49,295 bases of DNA from Rhodospirillaceae bacterium UBA6219 (GTDB lineage: Bacteria > Pseudomonadota > Alphaproteobacteria > Rhodospirillales > Magnetospirillaceae), in the NCBI GenBank assembly GCA_002435715.1, contig DISD01000101.1, positions 1 to 49,295 on the forward strand. The letters run 5' to 3'. The position numbers and the translations under genes were made by a program. Position 1 is the first letter of the stretch, and every line of letters begins with the position of its first letter. Below, piece after piece: positions 7,199 through 15,941 of this stretch. The notes beneath the pieces are model-generated. The model saw only the letters and a list, made by a program, of their open reading frames with translations. It was not told the DNA's origin and ran no database searches.

Positions 7199-10042
7199 TC
7201 ACCCGATCCGGCCTAAAGCGGCACCTCCTCCACCGCCACCCGGCGGCCCGCCCAATTGCGGCGGGGCGCCGGCATTGGCGGTTTGCTTCATCAGCTTTTC
7301 CACCTCTTCCAGCATCTTGCCGGCGACCTCGACGATGGGGGCGAAGCCGCGCGGATCGGCGATCTGCTGCAGCAAGGCCTTGCCATGGGCCTGGATGACC
7401 AGGGCCTCTTCCTTGCGGTCGGGCAGCATGGATTGGGTCTGCTTGCGCAGCCGTGCCGGGAAACGGCGCAGCAAGCCCATGCGGCGGTTCGACAGCACCT
7501 TGAAGTTCATCACTTCGGCCAGCAATTCCGGGTAATCGGCGGGTGAGAGGGCCTCGAACAGATATTCGATCAGTTCGATTTCGCTGAATTCCAGGATCAG
7601 GAAGACGCGCTGGGTTTTTTGCCAATCGACGATGAACTGCCCCACCGCCGCCAGCCGGTCGGCCAATTCCGGGCTGAACACCTTGTTGTCCAGCATTTTC
7701 CACGCTTTGGTCGCGGCCATGGGCAGCTTGTCGGGCAAACCGAAATGATGGCTGATCTGTTGGGCGACGGCCAAAAGCGCCCGGCTGTCGCTTTCGTGGG
7801 TGGTCTTGCTCCAGCAGGCATAGACCAGATCCAGGGCCTCGAAATCCGAGGCGGGCTGCACGTCATCCAACAACTTGGCCAAGGCTTCGCGGTTTTCCGG
7901 CAGATCATGGCTGCCCCGCAACGGTGCGCCAGGCGTGGGCGCGGCCCGCTGGGCATGGGCGGCGATGATGTCTTCGACCCGCTGCTGCAACGGATCGTCG
8001 ATTTGGATGGACGGGGACGGCTCGATCGCTTCGCGGGGGCTGTCTTCGTGGTCATCGGGTGTTGGGGCTGGCGCGGGCGGCGTGGCGTCAAGGGACGGCG
8101 GACCGCTTTGGCTTGGCTCGGATACCGGGGACGGCTCCGCCACGGATTGTGCCACGGGCGTCGGCTGTTCGATTGCGGCCGGGGCAGAAACCGGCAGATC
8201 CTGCCCTGGGGCGGTTTCCGCCGGGACGTGCCGAGGCTTGCCCTTGACCTTCATCTTGACCGCCGGCTTGTCGGCTGGCGCGACCTCTGTCGGTTTCTCG
8301 ACTTCCGGTTCGGGGGGCTGCGGCATCGCCGCCACCGGGGCAGGAATGTCCGCGGGGGTCGCCGGAGCAGGGGCCTCCGTCGGCGCCGGAGCGGGAATGT
8401 CCGTCGGCGCCGGAGCGGCGACGCTATTGCGTCTGGGCTTGCCCTTGACCTTCATCTTGACCGCCGGCTTGGTCTCCGGCGCGGCGTCTTCCGGTTTTGC
8501 GGCTTCCGGTTCGGGGGGCTGCGGCATTGCCACCACTGGGGCGGGAATCTCCGTTGGCGCCGGAGCGGGAATGTCCGTCTGCGCCGGAGCGGGAATGTCC
8601 GTCTGCGCCGGAGCGGCGACGCTATTGCGTCTGGGCTTGCCCTTGACCTTCATCTTGACCGCTGGCTTGGTCTCCGGCGCAGCTTCTGCCGGTTTTGCGG
8701 CTTCCAGTTCGGGGGGCTGCGGCACCGCAGCTCGTGCGGCGGGAATGTCCGCCGGCGCCGGTACGGGAATCTCTGAAGCCGCCGGAGCGGGAGTCTCCAT
8801 CGGCGCCGGAGCGGGAGTCTCCATCGGCGCCGGAGCGGCGAGGCTATTGCGTCTGGGCTTGCCCTTGACCTTCATCTTGACCGCCGGCTTGGTCACCGGT
8901 GCGGCCTCTGCCGGTTTTGCGGTTTCCGGTTCGGGGGGCGGCGGCACCGTCGGCACTGGTGCGGGAGTCTCCGTTGGCGCTGGAGCGGGAGTTTCCGTTG
9001 GCGCCGGAGCGGTGACGCTATTGCGTCTGGGCTTGCCCTTGACCTTCATCTTGACGGCCGGTTTGCTCACCGGCGCGGTCTCTGCCGGTTTCTCGGCTTC
9101 CGGTTCGGGGGGCTGGGGCACCGTCTCCACCGGGGCGGGGGCGTCCGCCAGTGTCGGCATGGCGGCGGCGTTGCGCCGTCGCTTGCCTTTCAGTTTGATC
9201 GGCGATTTGGGGGCCTCGGACTTTGGCGCTTCCGCTTCGGTGGGGGGCGGCGTGACCGGTTCTGCCGCCGCTGTTCGACCTTTGACCTGAAGCTTGACGG
9301 CGGCAGGCGTGGTGATGGCACTGGCCGGCGGGGCATCCGTCAGGGACGGTGTTGCCGGTTCGGCAACAGGGGGGGGAGCGACCTTTTCCTTGCGTTTGAC
9401 TTTCAAGGCAATGGGGGGCGGCGGTTCGGGGGCTGGCGTCACCGTTTGCTCCACAGCCAAAGCCGGTGGGGTGCCGACATAAAGGTCCATCATCTCGTCG
9501 CCGACGGAAAAGGATGGGGGCGGTGGGCTGTCCTCGGCAGCCGACATCGTCGCCGACGGGCTTTGCGGTTCGGCGGTCCAGCCGGCGTTGGGATGGTTGG
9601 GTTTGCGGCCGATTTCTTCCAGCAACAGGCGGTCGTTTTCCGCTTGCGCAGAGGGGGGCGGCAATTCCTCGGGACTGTCCGGGTTGCGGCTCAGGCGTTT
9701 ACGGCGTTGACGACGGTGCTTTTCGGCGGCGACCAACTCGGCGAAAGGCCGGCGTTCGGTCGGGGGTGTCTCGTTGTTGATCTTGCCCAGCAGGGCATCG
9801 ACCAAGCGCAATTGCGGCAGCATGTCCTCGTGGCCCTCGACCTCGTCGATGGGCGGAAAGTCGCCATCCTTCGGGGCTTCGGGTTCCAGGTGGTGGGCCA
9901 GACCCAGCAAGCTTTGAGGTTCGGCCGGATGGACGCTGTCCCGGTCAAGGATATGTTCCAAATGCGCACGCAAATCCGGCTCGGGAATACCGACGATGTC
10001 CACCGGACCGGTGTGCGCATGTTGGGCGTGTGACCGTTTCAT
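7199..10042 (-). CDS. Unrecognised 947-residue Lys/Pro/Ala repeat protein
   Basis: I do not recognise this protein. It has three parts. Residues 1 to about 190 are a polar, partly helical N-terminus with a basic patch (EKHRRQRRKRLSR). Residues about 200-650 are low-complexity Pro/Ala/Thr linker interrupted by a basic motif, KPAVKMKVKGKPRR. That motif is present five times, near residues 327, 385, 459, 525 and 592, with degenerate forms before them such as KLKGKRRRN near 280. Residues about 660-930 form a helical, globular-looking domain, followed by a Gly/Pro-rich tail. No signal peptide or membrane helix is visible, so it is probably cytoplasmic. ATG 10042 was preferred to GTG 10045. The intergenic region before the ksgA stop is short (57 bp). 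Nucleic-acid or anionic-polymer binding is a guess from the basic motifs. Confidence 0.7.
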   Translation of the reverse strand: MKRSHAQHAHTGPVDIVGIPEPDLRAHLEHILDRDSVHPAEPQSLLGLAHHLEPEAPKDGDFPPIDEVEGHEDMLPQLRLVDALLGKINNETPPTERRPFAELVAAEKHRRQRRKRLSRNPDSPEELPPPSAQAENDRLLLEEIGRKPNHPNAGWTAEPQSPSATMSAAEDSPPPPSFSVGDEMMDLYVGTPPALAVEQTVTPAPEPPPPIALKVKRKEKVAPPPVAEPATPSLTDAPPASAITTPAAVKLQVKGRTAAAEPVTPPPTEAEAPKSEAPKSPIKLKGKRRRNAAAMPTLADAPAPVETVPQPPEPEAEKPAETAPVSKPAVKMKVKGKPRRNSVTAPAPTETPAPAPTETPAPVPTVPPPPEPETAKPAEAAPVTKPAVKMKVKGKPRRNSLAAPAPMETPAPAPMETPAPAASEIPVPAPADIPAARAAVPQPPELEAAKPAEAAPETKPAVKMKVKGKPRRNSVAAPAQTDIPAPAQTDIPAPAPTEIPAPVVAMPQPPEPEAAKPEDAAPETKPAVKMKVKGKPRRNSVAAPAPTDIPAPAPTEAPAPATPADIPAPVAAMPQPPEPEVEKPTEVAPADKPAVKMKVKGKPRHVPAETAPGQDLPVSAPAAIEQPTPVAQSVAEPSPVSEPSQSGPPSLDATPPAPAPTPDDHEDSPREAIEPSPSIQIDDPLQQRVEDIIAAHAQRAAPTPGAPLRGSHDLPENREALAKLLDDVQPASDFEALDLVYACWSKTTHESDSRALLAVAQQISHHFGLPDKLPMAATKAWKMLDNKVFSPELADRLAAVGQFIVDWQKTQRVFLILEFSEIELIEYLFEALSPADYPELLAEVMNFKVLSNRRMGLLRRFPARLRKQTQSMLPDRKEEALVIQAHGKALLQQIADPRGFAPIVEVAGKMLEEVEKLMKQTANAGAPPQLGGPPGGGGGGAALGRIG
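8228..9064 (-). repeat. Tandem coding repeats (KPAVKMKVKGKPRR units)
   Basis: Five near-identical 42-base cores lie at 8228-8269, 8429-8470, 8627-8668, 8849-8890 and 9023-9064, separated by variable Pro/Ala/Thr-coding spacers. The period is 174-222 bases, always a multiple of three. High DNA identity between cores points to recent expansion by recombination or slippage, so copy number may differ between strains. Confidence 0.8.
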
Positions 10043-10099
10043 CACGCCACCATAGCATGCCGGGCGCTTTCGTCCACAAAATCAATGCTTTACGAAAGG

Positions 10100-10921
10100 T
10101 TAAGGTTGGTCCGCCAAGCGCGCTAAAGCGCAAAATTGCTCGACGTTCAATTCCTCGGCCCGCGCGGTGGGGGGGATGTCCGCTTGTTCCAGCAAGGCCT
10201 CGGCGTTGCCCAGGGCTTTCAAGCTGGAGCGCAGCATCTTGCGGCGTTGACCAAAGGCGGCGGCGGTGACCCGCTCCAGACTTTCCAACCGGGCCGGGGC
10301 CAGGGGCTGGGGGCGGGGAATCAGTTGCACCACCGTGGACATGACGGCGGGCGGCGGGGTGAAGGCGCGTTTGTCGACGTTGAACAGCGGACGGACTTCG
10401 CACAGCCATTGGGTGATCACCGAAAGCCTGCCGTAATCAGGACTGCGCGGGGCGGCGGCCAAGCGGTCCACCACCTCTTTTTGGAACATCAGGGTCAGGC
10501 TTTCGAAGGCGTCGATGCGGCGCAGCCAATTCAGCAACAACACCGTCGAGATGTTGTAGGGCAGATTGGCGACGACGCGGCGCGGAGCTTCGCCCAGATC
10601 GGCGGCGTCCACCTTCAAAGCGTCGTCGGCGATGATTTCCAGCCGGCCGGGATAAGCGGCGGCGATTTCGTTCTGGATGGCGATGGCCCGGTCGTCGCGT
10701 TCCACCGCGATGACCCGGCGGGCCCCGGCATCCAAAAGAGCGCGGGTCAAACCACCGGGGCCGGGGCCGATTTCGATGGTGGTGCCCACCTCCAGCCGCC
10801 CCGAGGCACGGGCGATGCGTCCGGTCAGGTTCAGATCCAGCAGGAAATGCTGGCCCAGGGATTTGCGGGCCGTCAGGCCGTGGGCGGCCAGGACGTCGCG
10901 CAAGGGGGGCAGGTCGGTCAC
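10100..10921 (-). CDS. ksgA: 16S rRNA A1518/A1519 dimethyltransferase
   Basis: A 273-residue RsmA/KsgA enzyme that dimethylates the two adjacent adenines in the 3'-terminal hairpin of 16S rRNA during small-subunit maturation, using S-adenosylmethionine. Visible motifs are the N-terminal SLGQHFLLD (residues 21-29), the SAM-binding EIGPGPGGLT (50-59), the acidic VERDD motif (73-77) and the catalytic NLPYN (119-123). The C-terminal helical domain is complete. The start is GTG at 10921, which overlaps the TGA of pdxA as GTGA, so translation is coupled. It is the last gene of the lptF-lptD-surA-pdxA-ksgA run. Confidence 0.95.
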   Translation of the reverse strand: MTDLPPLRDVLAAHGLTARKSLGQHFLLDLNLTGRIARASGRLEVGTTIEIGPGPGGLTRALLDAGARRVIAVERDDRAIAIQNEIAAAYPGRLEIIADDALKVDAADLGEAPRRVVANLPYNISTVLLLNWLRRIDAFESLTLMFQKEVVDRLAAAPRSPDYGRLSVITQWLCEVRPLFNVDKRAFTPPPAVMSTVVQLIPRPQPLAPARLESLERVTAAAFGQRRKMLRSSLKALGNAEALLEQADIPPTARAEELNVEQFCALARLADQP

Positions 10922-11925
10922 GAAACGCGGCTCCGGTTGTCGGCCATTTGGGCGGCCATGTTCAGGGCGGCCATCAGGCTGTCGGGATTGGCCTGGCCGC
11001 GTCCCGCCAAGCCAAAGGCGGTGCCGTGGTCGGGCGAGGTGCGGATGATGGGCAGCCCCAAGGTGACGTTCACTCCCCCGTCGAAATCGATGGTCTTGAT
11101 GGGGATCAGCGCCTGGTCGTGATACATGCACAAGGCGAGGTCGTATTCGGCCCGGGCTCTGGCGTGGAACAGGGTGTCGGCCGGCAACGGTCCCCGGGCG
11201 TCGATGCCTTGCGCCTGGAGTGCCGCGACCGCCGGGGCGACGATGTCCTGATCCTCGCGTCCCATGGCGCCGTTTTCTCCGGCATGGGGGTTCAGGCCGG
11301 CCACCGCCAGTCGTGGCCGGTCGATGCCGAAATCCTGTCGCAGGGCCGCGGCGGCCACTTGGCCGGCATGGATGATGGCCTGGCTGGTCAGGTTGGCCGC
11401 CGCTTGGGCCAGGGAAACGTGGATGGTGACCGGGATCACCCGCAATTGCGGGCAGGCCAGCATCATCACCTCGGCCCCCTCCACCCCCAGCAGATGGGCC
11501 AGATATTCGGTGTGGCCGGGAAAGGCGAAGCCGGTCTGATACAGCGCCGCCTTGTTGATGGGATTGGTGACCATTGCGGCGCAAAGGCCGGCTTGCGTCA
11601 ATTCGACGGCATGGCGAATGGAACCGATCACCGCCGGGGCGTTGGCGGCATCGGGTGTTCCCGGTTCAGCCGGAACCGCCAGACGATGGGGCAAGACCGG
11701 CAGCGATCGGGCGAAATGCGCGCTGGCTTCCGACACGTCGCCGACCTGCACCAGGGGCACGTCCCACCCCAACCGCGCGGCCAAACGGGCCAGGCGGTCG
11801 GGATCGTCCAACGCGACGAAGGGGCGGCGCAGGCGATCCCGGCGCAGCCAAGCCATCAGCGTCAGCTCGCCGCCGATCCCCGCCGGCTCGCCCATGGTCA
11901 GGGCCAGGGGCTTGGGCGTCGTCAT
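10918..11925 (-). CDS. pdxA: 4-hydroxythreonine-4-phosphate dehydrogenase
   Basis: A 335-residue PdxA, an NAD-dependent enzyme that oxidises 4-phosphohydroxy-L-threonine on the way to pyridoxal 5'-phosphate. The N-terminal LALTMGEPAGIGGELT is typical. Metal-ligand histidines are seen in FPGHTEYLAHL, LNPHAGENG and CMYHDQALIPIK, the last also a family signature. ATG 11925 gives the standard length and lies 10 bases after the surA stop. The reading frame stays open upstream of this ATG, but those codons lie over surA and do not look like protein. The surA-pdxA-ksgA order is widespread in proteobacteria. Confidence 0.95.
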   Translation of the reverse strand: MTTPKPLALTMGEPAGIGGELTLMAWLRRDRLRRPFVALDDPDRLARLAARLGWDVPLVQVGDVSEASAHFARSLPVLPHRLAVPAEPGTPDAANAPAVIGSIRHAVELTQAGLCAAMVTNPINKAALYQTGFAFPGHTEYLAHLLGVEGAEVMMLACPQLRVIPVTIHVSLAQAAANLTSQAIIHAGQVAAAALRQDFGIDRPRLAVAGLNPHAGENGAMGREDQDIVAPAVAALQAQGIDARGPLPADTLFHARARAEYDLALCMYHDQALIPIKTIDFDGGVNVTLGLPIIRTSPDHGTAFGLAGRGQANPDSLMAALNMAAQMADNRSRVS

Positions 11926-11935
11926 GGCGATGGCG

Positions 11936-13204
11936 TCACATGCGGACGTCGATGAAGGCGGCGCGGCGCAGATTGCGGATATAGCGCCGGCCCAGCATGT
12001 CGCGACGTTCTTCCTCGATCTGACGCCGGACCTGTTCGGCCGTTGGCGGGGTGACGACCAGGGATTCCTGGAAGTCGCAGACCATGGTGACGATGATGCC
12101 TTCCTTGCTGTCGATAGGGGCGGAAACCTGGTTGACACGAAGTCCGGTGACGATGCGCTTCATCTCGGTCGGCAATTCACCCAACCGCGTCGGGCCGATC
12201 CGGTTGACCGCCGCGCCGGCCTTGGCACCCAAGGCGTCGAAGGCCGCGCAATTGGGGGTGCCCTGGGTCAACTTGACCGCGCGTTCCATCAATTCCGCCT
12301 TTGGGGGCGCACCGGGCGGAGTGGGCAGAACCATCCGCGACAAGGTGACAGAGCTGTTTTCCGGATCGACGCTTTGACCGACGATGCGGGTTTCCAGAAC
12401 CGTCAAGATGACGAAGCCCGTCGAGGTGCGGACCAGTTCCGAGGTCTGACCACGTTCCAGGCGTTCCAGGATGGCCGAGACTTCGTCGTCCACCATGCCC
12501 GGCGACACCCAGCCCAACAGACCGCCATTGGCCGAGGTCGGCGCCCGCGAGAATTGGCGGGCCAGGGCCGAGAACGGGGTTCCGGAACGCAGGCCTTCCA
12601 GCAGTTTTTCCCCCAGGGCGCGGGCTTCCGCCTCGTGTTCGGGATTTTCCACCGGCAGGTAGATTTCAGCGGCACGGACCTCGCGCTGGCCTTGGCGTTC
12701 GGAGATGCTTTGCAGGCGGTCGTTGACTTCCTCTTCGCCGATCTTGATCTGCGAGGCCGCCATGCGGCTGACCAGGCGAATCCAGGTCATGTCCGCCTTG
12801 ATTTGTTCGCGGACACGGGCCGGGTCGATTCCCTGGCGGGCCAAAGAGGGCAGCAAGACGCCGCGCGGCATGCCGTTTTGCTGCTCGATCATGGCGACGG
12901 CGTTGTCGATGTCGGCGTTGCTGAGCGAGATGTTTTGCTTTTGCGCTTCCTGCAATTGCAGGCGCTCGTCGATCATCTTGCGCAGGACTTGCGGCAGGAT
13001 GCGCTTGCGGGCGTCCTGGGTGTCAGGAATGTTGGACGACACCAGGGCCAGGCGTAGACGCGCGTCAAGGTCGCGGAACGAAATGGCTTCGTCGTTGACC
13101 ACAGCGACGACTCGGTCGATCAATTGCGCCTGCGCGCTGTGGTGGAACGCTGAAAAGGCCAAGGTGGCGGCCATGACGCAAGGGGCGATGAAACGAGAAA
13201 ACAT
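11936..13204 (-). CDS. surA: Periplasmic chaperone / peptidyl-prolyl isomerase SurA
   Basis: A 422-residue secreted protein. Its signal peptide ends near residue 26 (HHSAQA before QLIDRVVAVVND). The N-terminal chaperone domain (about 27-170) begins with the SurA-type VVAVVNDEAISFRDLDARLRL. One parvulin rotamase domain follows (about 175-275), with GLLGWVSPGMV and TGFVILTVLETR. A C-terminal region completes the chaperone core. It would escort outer-membrane beta-barrels such as LptD, the product of the gene just upstream, through the periplasm. A good ribosome binding site (AGGAAGG) precedes the ATG. Confidence 0.92.
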   Translation of the reverse strand: MFSRFIAPCVMAATLAFSAFHHSAQAQLIDRVVAVVNDEAISFRDLDARLRLALVSSNIPDTQDARKRILPQVLRKMIDERLQLQEAQKQNISLSNADIDNAVAMIEQQNGMPRGVLLPSLARQGIDPARVREQIKADMTWIRLVSRMAASQIKIGEEEVNDRLQSISERQGQREVRAAEIYLPVENPEHEAEARALGEKLLEGLRSGTPFSALARQFSRAPTSANGGLLGWVSPGMVDDEVSAILERLERGQTSELVRTSTGFVILTVLETRIVGQSVDPENSSVTLSRMVLPTPPGAPPKAELMERAVKLTQGTPNCAAFDALGAKAGAAVNRIGPTRLGELPTEMKRIVTGLRVNQVSAPIDSKEGIIVTMVCDFQESLVVTPPTAEQVRRQIEEERRDMLGRRYIRNLRRAAFIDVRM

Positions 13205-13252
13205 GCCACGTCCTTCCTGTCGCCGGCGAATTCGCTTCGCCCGCAGCGTGAT

Positions 13253-15928
13253 CTAGAACACGTTGAGCGGCACGTCGCCCAAGGTGCGGAACACAATGTT
13301 GAATGTCAGAGTGTAGCCCGCCATGTCGTCGCGGTCCTGGGTGGTGGTTCGGCGCAAATCGGTGACGAAGGCGAAACATTCATCCGAATAAGTGGCCTTG
13401 CCGCCCCAGCTTTGCACGTCGCCGCCATTGGTCAAATCCGACGAGACGGTGGCCATCAATTGCCAATAGCGCGAGATATCCGACGTCAATGTGTTGATCA
13501 GAGCATGGCGACGGTCGAAAGTTTGCTCGGCGGTGCCTGATTTTTCCAACATCAGGTAGGTGGTGGAAAATCTGAGCAAGGGTGAGCCGACGCTGAGGGT
13601 GTTCTCGTTCCGCCGTAAGCTCAGGGTATCCTTGTCCAGGCGGACACGGTTCAACAGTGCCAGATTACCCGTCGGGGCAATATCCAGACGTCCGACATAA
13701 TCGGACAGGTAATCGTCGAAACCCTGGCCCGGGGCATAGGTGGAATCCTTACGCGCCCGCCAGCCTTGCGCCACTTGCGCGTTGACGTAGCCACCGCGGG
13801 TGGGATAGGCGCTCCATCGCAGGCCGTAACCGCCACGGATACCGCCTTCAACCCGATCCAGGCCGGTCATACGGTCCGGGCTCATCACGTTGATCTCGTC
13901 CAATTCGAAGGTCTGGGAATCTTCGTTGGGGAGTTTGCGCGGATTGCCGCCATTGGGGCTGGCGGCAACCATCAGCAACGGTTCGATGATTTGCGGCATG
14001 GTGGCGCTTTGCCGGATGAACGGTTGGCGCCAATTCAACGACATTTGCGGGATGGCGCGGGCGGTGTTGGCCGAGCCGTCATTGTTGTCCAAATGGTCAG
14101 CGTGGTAGGCGTCGCCGCGCACCGATGCGCTGAAATCGGTGATGTCACCCATGCGGCCCAGGAAAGGGCGGTTCCAGGCCACCTTGGTGGACAAGCGATT
14201 GGCGGCAAGGCCTTCGCTGCGGGCATAGGACAGCATGTCCGAATCCACGGTCCAATAACCGCCACGTGACGACGGCATGCCGATGTGACTGAACGTCATG
14301 TGGGGCAGGACCAGCGGCGACGAACTGGGATCGTCTTGTTCCCGCAGACCCTGGTACGAGAAGGCTTCCAAAAGCGCGTAATTGCGGCGGCCGAAACCTT
14401 CCACATAAGGGCGTGAGGTCAGCCACGGCTGGTTGCGCTGGAAGGAATAGCCATAGATGCCGGTATAGGTGTCGTCGCTGGAACGCTGCAGCTGATAACC
14501 GGCGCGCCAGACGTTGCTCAGGTCGAAACGCCCGGTGGCATCGACGTGGCCGCGCAAGTCGGCCGAATATTTGTCGGCGGTCAAACTGGCGACCGTCTTG
14601 GTTTCACCCTGGGTTCCCTCCCACCGGTGTTCCCCGTTCAGCACCACGCGCTGCAGGACCGACCGCCCCTTGCGGTCCAGATCCGGAACCTTGGTGGAGC
14701 TCGAACTGGGGAACAAGAAGCGGGGCGTGAAAGTGAAGTCCTGGTTGTCGGCGACGGCCCAGTAATAAGGGACTGACACGTTGGCCCCCAGCGTGGACGA
14801 CATGCTGGCCGTGGGCATCAAAAAGCCGCTGCGGCGCCGCACCGTGGGGTCCGGATGCGACATATAAGGGGTGTACATCACCGGAATGCCGGCGAATTCC
14901 ATCCAGGCGTCGCGATATTCGATTTCCTGGTCGGCCTGATTGTGGGTGACGCGGACCGCCTTGACCGTCCACAGCGGGGTACGGTCAGGCTGACGGCGGC
15001 AGGGCTCGCAGGCGGTATAGATGCCGTTCTCGAAATCGGTGCGGTCACCGCCGACACGAATGCCGCTGGTGGCGGCAATGCGCGAGGAATCGGCCAGGAT
15101 CACCTTGATGCCCTGGGCGACGCCGTCCTTGAAGTCGCCGGTCAGCTCGAAATAATCGGTGAAAGCCACTTCACCGGTGGGTTCGGTCAGCACCACGTTC
15201 CCCGACGCCGCGATGATATCCTGCTTCAGGTTGTAGCTGACCGTGTCAGCGACCAGGGTCCGGTTGTTGGTCTGGACGATTTCCACCCGCCCCTTGGCGG
15301 TGACGATGCCCAATTCCCGGTCGTGGATGATCTGGTCGGCGGTCAGTTGGACGGGTTCGTCACCTTCCCCCTGGGCGGTGGGGATTTGGGCGTTGACGGC
15401 CAGACGGTTGTCTTCGGTGACGGCGACACTGGGAATCGATTGGGCTGGCGGCGGGCTGGCGGTGGGGATGGTGCCCACGTTGACGGCGGGTGCCGGGCTT
15501 GTCGAACGGCTGGCCGCGTCAGCCCCCCAGGCGTCGCCCCAGCCACCCACGTCGGAGGGGCGGGGGCCCGTCGTCGTCGTCGGCGCAGCCTGCGGACGAA
15601 CATTGGGCATGGATTGCGGAATTTGGGTCCGTGCGGCGTTGGGAGTGGCGCTGCGAACCGGTTCGGAACCCCAGGCGTCGCCCCAGCCCCCCACATCGGC
15701 AGGACGTGGGCCGCTGGGCAACGGGGCTGAGCTGACAGAGGGGGCTGTGGGAGGCGTCGTCCGTGGCACTTCGGTTCGCGCGGGACGAGGGGTATTGGTC
15801 GCCGGTGGGGCGGCGGCTTCATCCCCCCAAGCGTCGCCCCAGCTCCCCACGTCGCTGGGAGAGGCCGACAAGGCTGGTGAACTGGCCACCAGACCGGCAA
15901 TGAACAAGGCGGGATGCAGTTTCTTCAT
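13253..15928 (-). CDS. lptD: LPS-assembly protein LptD with extra N-terminal Trp-motif region
   Basis: An 891-residue outer-membrane protein that inserts lipopolysaccharide into the outer leaflet. A signal peptide (cleavage near residue 22) precedes an unusual segment of about 165 residues rich in Pro/Thr/Ala with three copies of DVGxWGDAWG. Next is the OstA/LptA-like jellyroll (about 190-320: LTADQIIHDRELGIVTAKG, then SYNLKQDIIAASGNVVLTEP). The paired cysteines of YTACEPCRRQ are followed by the LptD C-terminal beta-barrel up to the final aromatic-flanked strand (PLNVF). The gene follows lptF by 13 bases and precedes surA. The barrel and jellyroll leave no doubt about identity; the Trp motifs are the odd part. 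Confidence 0.93.
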   Translation of the reverse strand: MKKLHPALFIAGLVASSPALSASPSDVGSWGDAWGDEAAAPPATNTPRPARTEVPRTTPPTAPSVSSAPLPSGPRPADVGGWGDAWGSEPVRSATPNAARTQIPQSMPNVRPQAAPTTTTGPRPSDVGGWGDAWGADAASRSTSPAPAVNVGTIPTASPPPAQSIPSVAVTEDNRLAVNAQIPTAQGEGDEPVQLTADQIIHDRELGIVTAKGRVEIVQTNNRTLVADTVSYNLKQDIIAASGNVVLTEPTGEVAFTDYFELTGDFKDGVAQGIKVILADSSRIAATSGIRVGGDRTDFENGIYTACEPCRRQPDRTPLWTVKAVRVTHNQADQEIEYRDAWMEFAGIPVMYTPYMSHPDPTVRRRSGFLMPTASMSSTLGANVSVPYYWAVADNQDFTFTPRFLFPSSSSTKVPDLDRKGRSVLQRVVLNGEHRWEGTQGETKTVASLTADKYSADLRGHVDATGRFDLSNVWRAGYQLQRSSDDTYTGIYGYSFQRNQPWLTSRPYVEGFGRRNYALLEAFSYQGLREQDDPSSSPLVLPHMTFSHIGMPSSRGGYWTVDSDMLSYARSEGLAANRLSTKVAWNRPFLGRMGDITDFSASVRGDAYHADHLDNNDGSANTARAIPQMSLNWRQPFIRQSATMPQIIEPLLMVAASPNGGNPRKLPNEDSQTFELDEINVMSPDRMTGLDRVEGGIRGGYGLRWSAYPTRGGYVNAQVAQGWRARKDSTYAPGQGFDDYLSDYVGRLDIAPTGNLALLNRVRLDKDTLSLRRNENTLSVGSPLLRFSTTYLMLEKSGTAEQTFDRRHALINTLTSDISRYWQLMATVSSDLTNGGDVQSWGGKATYSDECFAFVTDLRRTTTQDRDDMAGYTLTFNIVFRTLGDVPLNVF
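15518..15853 (-). repeat. Three DVGxWGDAWG motifs in the LptD N-terminus
   Basis: The motif is encoded at 15818-15853 (residues 26-37, ending GDE), 15662-15697 (78-89, ending GSE) and 15518-15553 (126-137, ending GAD). Copies two and three are also preceded by GPRPADVG or GPRPSDVG. Spacing is 52 and 48 residues, with disordered-looking linkers between. They look like short binding motifs in a flexible periplasmic tether. Confidence 0.85.
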
Positions 15929-15941
15929 GGTGTCAGCATCC

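Noticed and set aside
8228..9064. Regularly spaced near-identical repeats, considered as a CRISPR array
   Set aside because: The units are in frame, encode KPAVKMKVKGKPRR, and are separated by 130-180 bases of coding linker of uneven length. No cas genes are present.
7875..9290. Plus-strand Gly/Ala-rich frame resembling a PE-PGRS-type repeat protein
   Set aside because: It is the reverse complement of the Lys/Pro/Ala repeat gene. The repetitiveness is inherited, and there is no ribosome binding site.
10922..11584. N-terminal extension of the ksgA frame by about 220 codons
   Set aside because: The extension overlies pdxA in another frame and is low-quality Arg/Gly/Pro sequence. The GTG overlapping the pdxA stop gives the normal KsgA length.
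11552..13057. 501-codon plus-strand frame opposite surA and pdxA
   Set aside because: Antisense shadow; the minus strand encodes complete SurA and PdxA.
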